Below, in pieces: positions 1-7,097 of a stretch of 64,000 nt of DNA (positions are counted from its first letter, which is position 1; each line of letters starts with the position of its first letter). The notes beneath the pieces were generated by a model. The model ran no database searches, was not told where the DNA came from, and saw only the letters and a list, made by a program, of their open reading frames with translations. The stretch is taken from positions 310,001 to 374,000 of the forward strand of contig NZ_CP096020.1 of assembly GCF_023115355.1 (NCBI RefSeq). The letters are read 5' to 3'. Source of the DNA: Halocatena salina. Its GTDB lineage: Archaea > Halobacteriota > Halobacteria > Halobacteriales > Haloarculaceae. The position numbers and the translations under genes are program-made.

Positions 1-259
1 CAGCGTCGAAGAGCCGCGAGAGGGCATGGCTGATCGCGCTCTGACTGACGTCCAGCGGTGGGGCGAGATCACAGACACAAACCTCCCCGTCAGCCGCGGC
101 AAGGAGCCGGATCGCTCGATATCGCGTCGTGTTTGCCAGTGCTGTGAAAATCTCGATTTCGTCTTCAAGCCCCTCGATCGACAGCTCCGGAACGGTCGGG
201 CAGCACGCTTGCGGTTGTGCTTGCGAAGACGACGTGTAGGAATCGGTCTGTTGCCCCAT
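1..259 (-). CDS. ArsR-family metalloregulator (partial, N-terminal part)
   Basis: Reading leftward from an ATG at 259-257, an open frame runs to the window edge (86 codons seen). The visible part holds the first helices of an ArsR/SmtB winged helix: a LANTTRYRAIRLL helix, then VCVCDL with cysteines 61 and 63, then SQSAISHAL as the recognition helix. The CVC pair is the classic arsenite/antimonite sensing site of the family, and CC at residues 19-20 could add a ligand. It diverges from the second ArsR gene at 431, so it probably senses the same metalloid. Its start codon lies inside the first of three operator-like boxes, which suggests autoregulation. The C-terminal half is outside the window. 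Confidence 0.85.
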   Translation of the reverse strand, partial: MGQQTDSYTSSSQAQPQACCPTVPELSIEGLEDEIEIFTALANTTRYRAIRLLAAADGEVCVCDLAPPLDVSQSAISHALSRLFDA

Positions 260-295
260 ATGAACACTCTATCATATGAAGCGGAAATCATATAA
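256..295. promoter_or_regulatory. Three TCATATGA-like boxes spaced exactly 16 bp (putative ArsR operator)
   Basis: CCATATGA (256-263), TCATATGA (272-279) and TCATATAA (288-295) begin at exactly 16-bp intervals. The middle copy is a perfect 8-bp palindrome. The first box covers the start codon of the leftward ArsR gene and all lie in the divergent ars promoter region. This is what is seen; binding by either ArsR protein is inferred from position. Confidence 0.5.
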
Positions 296-430
296 TAGTG
301 CCGGTGTAGGGTGTTATGGTTTAGTAGCTGCTCAAGTAATAGATATAATATACACTATAATTTCGGGTATAGACGGGTAATTGAAAATAAATCGGAACAG
401 TTACTTGATTATCTATTCAATCAATGGTCG

Positions 431-829
431 ATGGCACAATCGACGGAGCGACTTCAACGCTATCTCGCAGATGAACTCGGGGAGTGTCGCAACGAGGACG
501 TCAAGCGCCGGCTCGATGAACTCAGTACGTTCGACGCGGAAGTCGGAACAGATCAGGTCGACGCCGAACTCGACGTGCTTGCCGCGCTTGCCAACGAGAC
601 GCGGTATACGCTCGTTCGAGTTCTAGTGGCAGCCCAGGAGGAACTGTGTGTCTGTGAGTTACACGCGATCGTCGACGTGAGCGAGAGCGGCCTTAGCCAC
701 GCTCTGTCGACGCTCGTCGACGCCGAACTCATCACCGGACGAAAAGACGGGCGCTGGAAGAAATACCGAGCAACCAACCGGGCGATCACACTCGTCACCG
801 TTCTCAAAGGGAGTGTGAGCCATGAATAA
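431..829 (+). CDS. arsR: ArsR-family arsenic-responsive repressor
   Basis: A 132-residue winged-helix protein. LAALANETRYTLVRVL (about 50-65) and ELCVCEL (cysteines 73 and 75) match the ArsR metal-sensing helix, and VSESGLSHALSTLV is the recognition helix, followed by a basic wing (GRKDGRWKKY). I chose the ATG at 431 because the longer frame from 311 adds an unrelated AT-rich N-terminus. The end overlaps the efflux pump start at 822 by 8 bp, so the two are translationally coupled. It should repress the ars operon until As(III) binds the cysteines. A second ArsR-type gene is divergent at 1-259. Confidence 0.88.
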   Translation: MAQSTERLQRYLADELGECRNEDVKRRLDELSTFDAEVGTDQVDAELDVLAALANETRYTLVRVLVAAQEELCVCELHAIVDVSESGLSHALSTLVDAELITGRKDGRWKKYRATNRAITLVTVLKGSVSHE

Positions 830-1985
830 CGCCACCCACGAGCATGGGTCAGACTGCGATTGTGAGAGCTGTGGAGATCCGCGGTCGATGGGTTTCCTCG
901 ATAAGTATCTCACCGTCTGGATCTTTGGTGCGATGGCGATCGGCGTGGGACTGGGTTACGTCGCACCATCAGTAACGGAACCGATCCAGAATTTCCGTCT
1001 CGTGGAGATCGGTCTGGTGTTGATGATGTATCCCCCGCTAGCGAAGGCCGACTACTCACAGCTTCGAGCCGTCTTTAGCAACTGGCGGGTGCTCGGGCTG
1101 AGTCTCATCCAGAACTGGCTGCTCGGCCCGACGCTCATGTTCGGGCTGGCGGTTGTCTTTTTCAGTGGTCTCGTTCCAGGCCTGCCAGCGCGCCCCGAGT
1201 ATTTTCTGGGACTCGTGTTCATCGGGATGGCCCGGTGTATCGCGATGGTGCTGGTTTGGAACGAGCTGGCGGAGGGCTCAACCGAGTACGTGACCGGACT
1301 GGTTGCGTTCAACAGCCTTTTCCAGATCCTTACCTACGGCGTGTACGTCTGGTTCTTCGGGCTGTTCCTCCCGCCACTGTTGGGCATGGATTCGCTTGTC
1401 GCCGGGATTACGAGCTTCAATATTACCCCGATTCAAGTCTTCGAGGCGATCGTCGTCTTCCTCGGGATCCCCTTCGCTGGCGGATTTCTCACTCGTTATA
1501 TCGGGACCCGAGTTAAGAGTGAAGCGTGGTACGACGAAGAATTCATCTCGACAATCGATCCGCTAACACTGATCGCGCTGCTGTTTACCGTGATCGTGAT
1601 GTTCGCCACACAGGGCGGGAACATCGTCGCCGCACCGGGAGATGTCCTGTTGATCGCTGTGCCGCTGACGATCTACTTCGTGGTGATGTTCTTGGTGAGT
1701 TTCGGGATGGGACGCGGGATCGGTGCGGACTACTCAACCACGACCGCGATCGGCTTCACGGCGGCTTCGAACAACTTCGAACTGGCGATCGCGGTTGCGG
1801 TTGCGGTGTTCGGCGTCGGCTCCGGCGTCGCCTTTGCAACCGTCATCGGCCCGCTCATCGAAGTGCCTGTCTTGCTCGCGCTGGTCAATGTTGCGCTGTA
1901 CTTCCAGCGCAACGTCGACTGGAGTGATACTGAAACTGATAGTATAGCCACACCGACGCCCGAGACGACGACTGACGACGATTGA
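822..1985 (+). CDS. acr3: ACR3-family arsenite efflux permease
   Basis: A 387-residue polytopic membrane protein with about ten hydrophobic segments, the size and topology of ACR3 (BART superfamily). The hallmark fourth-helix motif ARCIAMVLVW carries Cys139, the conserved residue needed for As(III) transport in the family, and the Asn-rich helix AASNNFELAIAVAV is also typical. It exports arsenite across the cytoplasmic membrane using the ion gradient. The N-terminus has an unusual hydrophilic cluster, HEHGSDCDCESC, with three cysteines and two histidines ahead of the first helix. It overlaps arsR by 8 bp and is followed 20 bp later by arsC. Confidence 0.93.
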   Translation: MNNATHEHGSDCDCESCGDPRSMGFLDKYLTVWIFGAMAIGVGLGYVAPSVTEPIQNFRLVEIGLVLMMYPPLAKADYSQLRAVFSNWRVLGLSLIQNWLLGPTLMFGLAVVFFSGLVPGLPARPEYFLGLVFIGMARCIAMVLVWNELAEGSTEYVTGLVAFNSLFQILTYGVYVWFFGLFLPPLLGMDSLVAGITSFNITPIQVFEAIVVFLGIPFAGGFLTRYIGTRVKSEAWYDEEFISTIDPLTLIALLFTVIVMFATQGGNIVAAPGDVLLIAVPLTIYFVVMFLVSFGMGRGIGADYSTTTAIGFTAASNNFELAIAVAVAVFGVGSGVAFATVIGPLIEVPVLLALVNVALYFQRNVDWSDTETDSIATPTPETTTDDD

Positions 1986-2005
1986 TCCCACTCTGAGGTA
2001 CGACA

Positions 2006-2455
2006 ATGACGACGACAACCGACACAACTGCGCCGATTCGTATCGCCTTCGTGTGTGTCCAAAACGCCGGTCGCTCACAGATGGCGATCGCATTCGCTGA
2101 GCGTGAGCGAGACCGGCGCGATCTTGACGGTCGCGTCGATCTCTTGACTGGCGGCACACGACCGGCCGAGCACGTTCACGACGAAGTAATCGACGTGATG
2201 GACGACACCAGATGTGATCTCTCAGATCGAACTCCCCGTGAGATCATGACCGAGGAGCTTCGGTTGTGTGACTACGTCGTCACCATGGGCTGTTCAACGT
2301 TGGACATGGGCGAGGTCGGGAGTAATGTCGATGTGCGCGACTGGGCTCTAGACGATCCCCACAACCAGGATCGACAGCGAGTGCGCGAAATCCGTGATGA
2401 GATCGAACAGCGTGTCACAAGACTGTTCGATGAAATCGAGGAGGGAGTGTCGTAA
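2006..2455 (+). CDS. arsC: Arsenate reductase, low-molecular-weight phosphatase type
   Basis: A 149-residue protein with the LMW protein-tyrosine-phosphatase P-loop CVQNAGRS (Cys17, Arg23, Ser24) after the first strand IRIAFV. Two further cysteines, in TRCDLSD and TMGCS, could form the relay that thioredoxin-coupled arsenate reductases use. It reduces As(V) to As(III), which the adjacent ACR3 pump exports. The C-terminal DDPHNQD region contains the general-acid aspartate loop (DP motif). It lies in the ars operon, 20 bp after acr3. A phosphotyrosine phosphatase role is possible from fold alone, but the operon argues for ArsC. Confidence 0.9.
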   Translation: MTTTTDTTAPIRIAFVCVQNAGRSQMAIAFAERERDRRDLDGRVDLLTGGTRPAEHVHDEVIDVMDDTRCDLSDRTPREIMTEELRLCDYVVTMGCSTLDMGEVGSNVDVRDWALDDPHNQDRQRVREIRDEIEQRVTRLFDEIEEGVS

Positions 2456-2463
2456 CGTGCTCG

Positions 2464-2802
2464 ATGCGAACGCGAGCCAGAGAATGGGCGATCATCTCTT
2501 CACCGGACAGGTGCACGCGACCCTCCCAGGCTGTCGCCAGCCCACTGGGCCGCGGTGTCTGCTGGCGCATGGCCCGTCGGCTGGATCGCCGTTCTGAGCT
2601 ATTGGGAACGACGCTCGTCTCTGCGCTGACGCAGGCCGTGCCGATGGTGCATAGAACGTTTGAACGCGTACACCTTTCAGTCAGCGAGCGACGCGTTGGT
2701 GTTGCTTACGAGGACAACGGCGCACTTGCGCCGCCACGGCAGATCGAAGTGACTGATTCAGATCTTCGTCAACACTGTATCACCGACCCCATGACCGAGT
2801 AA
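2464..2802 (+). CDS. Hypothetical protein after arsC (possibly a decayed frame)
   Basis: A 112-codon frame just after arsC. I do not recognise it. The C-terminal half (from about residue 55: VPMVHRTFERVHLSVSE, then VGVAYEDNGALAPPR) has codon use and composition like a real haloarchaeal protein. The N-terminal half, rich in Arg, Cys and Ser, looks like out-of-frame sequence. A GTG frame at 2456 overlaps the arsC stop and reads to 2597. A frameshifted remnant of one gene is as likely as an intact one. It would be the last gene of the ars operon. Confidence 0.3.
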   Translation: MRTRAREWAIISSPDRCTRPSQAVASPLGRGVCWRMARRLDRRSELLGTTLVSALTQAVPMVHRTFERVHLSVSERRVGVAYEDNGALAPPRQIEVTDSDLRQHCITDPMTE

Positions 2803-3011
2803 CCACTCACATCCGGCACGCGCCGATTTGGTCATATTCGAGCTTGCACGACCTCACTGCTGTCTTTTATTGCTTCTACGTCGAGATAGATCGAGTGGCT
2901 CGTAGTCTCGCATATCACAGAGCGATTTGCTGGAGACAGGAGATTTCCGATTCCATAACCCGAAGCAGTTCACCAGAGACAGGCGAAACAGTAGTATGGG
3001 TGACAGAGCAA

Positions 3012-3506
3012 CTACAAATTCAGTGAATGCAGTTTTGAAACGAACCGACGGAGCAGTCGGTCCAGAGATGTCTTTTTAGTACTGACGTGGATACGATCAT
3101 TCGTGACGAAATCGTCTTTCTTGACCATGGTCTGTCCCGTTGGCATAATCATCCCTTCATCACGGTGGATTCGGACAACAAGCATATCAGAAGGAATGAG
3201 CTCATTCGTGTTTGCTTCTTGGAGTGTTCTCCCAGCGATCGGGGCTTGTTCTCTCACGAGAACTTCAACGACGTCAGCGTTGCCAGCTAATCCGGCAACG
3301 CCAGTGACCGGTGAGGCCAGATCGTCATCCCGAGGACGAATGGGGCAAGGAGCGGAAATACTTCCGGTGGATCAGGTCCTCGTCGTCGATTTCGATACCA
3401 AGCGACGTGAACTCCTGTGCGATTCGCTCGAACCCGAAGATTCGGAATCTCGAACCAACGGAAGACGCAACCGTCAACTTAGCTCACGACCGCGAACATT
3501 TCGAAG
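3012..3506 (-). pseudogene. Decayed TrkA-C (RCK_C) domain protein
   Basis: On the minus strand, about 3340 down to 3012, the frame reads ADVVEVLVREQAPIAGRTL, then LVVRIHRDEGMIMPTGQT and KKDDFV. This is the pattern of a TrkA C-terminal (RCK_C) domain, used in K+ channel and transporter regulatory subunits. No start codon gives a full protein. Upstream (3506-3340) a plausible coding stretch (GFERIAQEFTSLGIEIDDED, then RKYFRSLP) sits in a different frame and stops at a TGA, consistent with a frameshift. Past KKDDFV the domain ends in unrelated residues. I infer a relic; linking the two frames is tentative. Confidence 0.45.
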
Positions 3507-3852
3507 AACTCCCAGAACCGCCTGAAAGCCTCGTCTACTGGGTCCGGTGTGGTTAATACGTGAGACGGCAGCAGCGTAGACTGTTAACAATGGTAGTCCG
3601 AGACTGCTGATCGGCTGTGGATGTTACTTTACGGTCGATGTGACTACAGGCCATTTGCTGCTCTGATGTACTCGACGATCTGTGCTCGGGGATACACGAA
3701 CTGTATCAGTGAAACCAGCTCTTACACTACGATTCAAAATACTATCAAATATATCTATCAATTATTTCGTGGACGCAAGAAACCACTGTATCGTTCCATT
3801 TATAGACGGTGGTGCAGAAGAACGTGATAGTCCGCCATAAAAACAATCTGCT
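3507..3852. other. Intergenic stretch without recognisable genes
   Basis: Several short frames are open here, but none has a family motif or a convincing start. The last 130 bp are AT-rich and lead into the winged-helix gene at 3853, so its promoter is presumably here. Confidence 0.4.
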
Positions 3853-4365
3853 ATGACAGACACTCGCCAGAGCATTGTTGACTGTATTCGCTCCGAGCCT
3901 GGTATTCATTTCAATGCACTCGTCCGCCGACTAGATCTTGCTCCCGGACAGGTCCAGTACCATCTCCGGATAATCCTGAACGATGACGATCTGCTCCGCG
4001 AACATCTATACGGAAAGACACATTATTACCCCTCTAGCGTTGCTGCCTGGGAGCGGCGTGCACTCGCGTTGCTTCGACGTGAGACAGCTGCCGAAATCGT
4101 ATCATATCTCCTTGAATATGGGCGAACTGATCCTGCGACGGTCGCTGATGAACTCGATATCGCTCGAAGCACACTGGAATGGCACCTCTCCCGTCTCACC
4201 GAACAGGAGCTCGTTACGAAAGAGTGGGATGGCCAACATCGTGTGACGCTTACGGTGGAGCGGCCGACCGAACTCGTCCGCTTATTGCGCGAGGTCGATC
4301 CAACGCTGTTCGAACGCATGGTCGATCGGTTCACCCGGCTCGTCGACGATCTTCTTGAGGAGTAG
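3853..4365 (+). CDS. Tandem winged-helix transcriptional regulator
   Basis: A 170-residue protein with two winged-helix modules: residues about 1-60 (IRSEPGIHFNALVRRLDLAPGQVQYHL) and about 75-140 (EIVSYLLEYGRTDPATVADELDIARSTLEWHLSRL). This two-module layout is common in haloarchaeal regulators of the MarR/ArsR-like fold; no metal ligands are visible. It converges on a small membrane-protein gene at 4544-4915. Haloarchaeal one-component systems often pair such a regulator with a small membrane protein, so the two may work together, but the target is unknown. Confidence 0.8.
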   Translation: MTDTRQSIVDCIRSEPGIHFNALVRRLDLAPGQVQYHLRIILNDDDLLREHLYGKTHYYPSSVAAWERRALALLRRETAAEIVSYLLEYGRTDPATVADELDIARSTLEWHLSRLTEQELVTKEWDGQHRVTLTVERPTELVRLLREVDPTLFERMVDRFTRLVDDLLEE

Positions 4366-4543
4366 CGGTACAGTAACGAGGCGAGTACCGTAGGAGATGA
4401 TACCGATACGGTTCTCATGACGGAGGCGTGTGCCAATGGTCTCCATCGATGAATCTTTGTGAGCGACTGCGATCTGTGCGTCTCCGACAGCACTGTTCGG
4501 CTGATCGATATTTACTTCGGGTCCTGATTCACTCGGCGGTCGT

Positions 4544-4915
4544 TCACTTGTCATCTCTGGTCGGTGCTGGTTGAGTTGGACCACTCCGAAACACGAGATA
4601 CAGGACAGTAGCAGCGATAAGGCAATCTAGTCCGTGTTCAAGGACGTGATGGAGGGCCATTGGAACGACACCCAGCGCCGTGCCCCAGCCAACAACTGTA
4701 CGAACGACGAGCGCACCGAGTGCAACCGTGAGTAGTAGATAGCGAATTGATCGACGACGGCGATACGTGCTCAAACCGAGATAAAACAGTGATGTGGTTC
4801 CGATTCCCGATAGAATCAACCCTACGAAGAGGAGTGGAGCGTACCTAGCTGTGACCCACTCGGCTGCTAGGTTCGTTATGAAAGACTGTGCCATCATCTT
4901 TAGATACAGGCTCAT
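4544..4915 (-). CDS. Small integral membrane protein
   Basis: A 123-residue protein with three or four hydrophobic helices: LLFVGLILSGIGTTSLFYLGL, then YLLLTVALGALVVRTVVGW, then the segment around VLEHGLDCLIAATVLYLVF. It resembles the haloarchaeal small membrane proteins (DUF7471/DUF7521-like) encoded beside winged-helix regulators, and such a regulator (3853-4365) converges on it. An alternative start is the methionine at 4894. A minus-strand ORF, 4282-4554, begins with ATG overlapping this gene's stop, but its 3' third lies antisense to the regulator, so I left it out. Function is unknown. Confidence 0.7.
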   Translation of the reverse strand: MSLYLKMMAQSFITNLAAEWVTARYAPLLFVGLILSGIGTTSLFYLGLSTYRRRRSIRYLLLTVALGALVVRTVVGWGTALGVVPMALHHVLEHGLDCLIAATVLYLVFRSGPTQPAPTRDDK

Positions 4916-5324
4916 CTCAAATAGCGTTTCGTCTCTGATGTGATTCTAGCCCACGGTATCTGTCTCCTCATCACTCCAGTAGATCACCGAAATGTGGTCT
5001 CGGCTCAGATAGTATCCATCACCATCTCGGGGCGACCCGAGACGACACCACCATCCCCGATGACGAGAAAACTTTGTGCTCTCGAACTACTCGACTCCGA
5101 GGTGGGTTCACGAAGAGAAACGGGAGTTGGACCATTTCTACACCTGTATATGTGTGATTCACTAGGTTAGTATGATCATTGAATTTCGAGCAGTACCGTG
5201 GTCCAGTTCCTCTGTGGCTTCCGATTCCTGCTTGAACTTTCGCTTCTAACTATCAAACCCTATATTAGGATTTGTTTCCGATGTGTTCTGTGGTCTATGG
5301 GTATAGTAATGATTCAACACTCTG
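4916..5324. other. Intergenic stretch with one strong hairpin
   Basis: No gene with recognisable features. It contains a perfect 7-bp stem with a GCGA loop at 5025-5042, listed separately. Short frames on both strands lack starts or motifs. Confidence 0.4.
5025..5042. other. Inverted repeat: 7-bp stem with GNRA-type loop
   Basis: TCTCGGG-GCGA-CCCGAGA is a perfect 7-bp stem closed by a GCGA tetraloop. As RNA it would be a very stable hairpin. No flanking gene starts or ends right beside it, so its role (terminator, processing site or chance) is open. Confidence 0.35.
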
Positions 5325-6668
5325 CTAGGCGTGAGACGCAAGCACCGTGGCAACGAGGTAGGTGCTCCCCGCCATCAGCGCGAAGTGGGGCATGAACGCC
5401 GCCACTGCTCGCCGTTTCGAATCGGCTAGCGTTGATGCAACCTGCCAGGTGATCACTGCGCTCCAAAGCACTGCGAGCCACAGCCATCCGGTGACGAAAA
5501 ATCCTTCCCACGCCGAAACGAGTGCCGGACTCGCTCCTGTAGGGAGGGAAAACGGAATACCGAGTCCGTGTGCGACGACGTTCACCGTGTGTCCGCCATC
5601 CTCCAGCAGTCCTCCGATGACGTGTGCTCCGAGCGAAAACATGATACCGAGCGGAGTGTAGGCGAGTCCGAACTTCGTGAACGACATCTCCCAGTCGAGT
5701 CCGCCCCAGCTGCTCGCAAGCCCATTAATGGCAGTGAATCCGAGGATAGTCACCGTGATGCTTCCAAGGTAGGCCGTGGTCGGCGTGAGCACCCCTGGGA
5801 GGGCCTGAACGAGCGCTATCCCCTCGATGGCATCGCCGAGCACGTGATCGATCGGGAAGACGGCCCAGATGATGAGCGCGATAAGCGCCTCGTCGACGAG
5901 TGGGATTCGCTCGGTGACAACCTTCGCACCCGGCCAACGAAACCTGAGGTCCACGTCCTCCTCGGGCTGTTCGGTCGTACAGTTCATACAGGCAGTACAC
6001 CGTCGATCTGTGCTCAGGTAGTCGCTTTTGTACTCGAGTGTAGCACATTTAACCCCCGTCTCCGTTTTCTGCGCGATTTCGAGCGGCGAGAACTTCGAGG
6101 TAACGCTCATCACCCCCGTGGCGGGACAGACGTACCGACAAAAGGCCTGCCGCTGGTAGACGAGGCTGACGCCGACGGCAACACCGAGAATCGTAATCCA
6201 GTAGTAAGGAATGAGCCGCGGCGTGTACGCGATCCCCACCTTATACATTGGCCACCGGGCCATGATGAAGGTGAGTGCCGTCATCGAGAGAACAGAGATC
6301 GGTAGGCCGAACACGACCCATTTTTTGTTCGTGTACATTGGGAAATGGCGTTCGGGACCGAACCGCTGGGTAAACCGAACGATGGCACCCAACGGACAGA
6401 AATAACACCAGATCCGTCCGAGAAACAGGAGGCTGAGAAGCATGATCGGGGACCACCAGAGACCGAAAAACACGACGTTCCCGAAGTTCGCTCCCGCGTC
6501 CATCGGACCCACCGCAGCGCGATAGATCGCGTAGAAAAACAACGCGACAGTGAACAGGTTAACAGCTGGCTGGACATATTTGTTTGTGAATAGAAACCTC
6601 ACTACCCTATGCTGGGTAAGGGTAACGCGGCTCGACGTATGCTCTTCGGACATCATCGGACCGTTCAC
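5325..6668 (-). CDS. NapH-like polyferredoxin membrane protein
   Basis: A 447-residue membrane protein with about eight to ten helices and Fe-S motifs of the NapH/CcoG group. GRIWCYFCPLGA (about residue 85) is the Cx2CP signature after the second helix, YQRQAFCRYVCPATG (about 170) is a second CxxxCP motif, and RRCTACMNCTTEQP (about 220) has the Cx2Cx2C spacing of a 4Fe-4S site. Such proteins pass electrons between the quinone pool and periplasmic or cytoplasmic reductases. No reductase partner is adjacent: the next minus-strand gene upstream is the BCCT transporter. The exact partner, and whether both clusters are complete, cannot be told from sequence alone. Confidence 0.8.
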   Translation of the reverse strand: MNGPMMSEEHTSSRVTLTQHRVVRFLFTNKYVQPAVNLFTVALFFYAIYRAAVGPMDAGANFGNVVFFGLWWSPIMLLSLLFLGRIWCYFCPLGAIVRFTQRFGPERHFPMYTNKKWVVFGLPISVLSMTALTFIMARWPMYKVGIAYTPRLIPYYWITILGVAVGVSLVYQRQAFCRYVCPATGVMSVTSKFSPLEIAQKTETGVKCATLEYKSDYLSTDRRCTACMNCTTEQPEEDVDLRFRWPGAKVVTERIPLVDEALIALIIWAVFPIDHVLGDAIEGIALVQALPGVLTPTTAYLGSITVTILGFTAINGLASSWGGLDWEMSFTKFGLAYTPLGIMFSLGAHVIGGLLEDGGHTVNVVAHGLGIPFSLPTGASPALVSAWEGFFVTGWLWLAVLWSAVITWQVASTLADSKRRAVAAFMPHFALMAGSTYLVATVLASHA

Positions 6669-7097
6669 CCGGATGATTATCAGTAATCTGGTTCAATCAC
6701 CGAAAAAGAGAGACAGACATTATTGATGGCCTGTTCACTCGGTACATTCAGACTGACGCCACTCCTGAAGAGATCCCGTCGAACGCGGATCTCCAGCTCG
6801 ACATCACCAAAGATAGGGAATCGGTCACTCAAAGCCGCTGTCGCGAACGCGTTGGGCGGAATAGAGCGGTGGACAAGGACAGCATCCTGTACGAGACCGA
6901 CGACCCCAGAATCGGTGGATCCAGCACATCGAACGCGCTATCGGAACTCGGTTCGACGACGACCGGTGAGGAATCTTCGTGATTGGGTTTCTGTTGTACA
7001 TCGCAGTCCGGGAATACCGACGACAGTGTCTGTTTTAAACGAATCCAGCAAACGACGCCGCAGGGCAGCCTGGAGGCCCGGGGGAGTAGCCCAGCCG
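6669..7097. other. Intergenic region with possible degraded coding sequence
   Basis: A plus-strand frame around 6714-6830 reads IIDGLFTRYIQTDATPEEI then PSNADLQLDITKDRESVTQ. It has haloarchaeal-like composition but neither a start nor a recognisable family, and it degrades into other frames. It may be the tail of a lost gene. Nothing else is supportable. Confidence 0.3.

Noticed and set aside
26-295. An 89-codon plus-strand frame
   Set aside because: It is antisense to the ArsR gene fragment (1-259), which carries clear family motifs.
4282-4554. A 90-codon minus frame coupled to the membrane protein
   Set aside because: The start overlaps well, but its last third is antisense to the winged-helix regulator and has no motif.
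5568-6305. A 245-codon plus-strand frame
   Set aside because: Antisense to the NapH-like gene, charged composition without motif.
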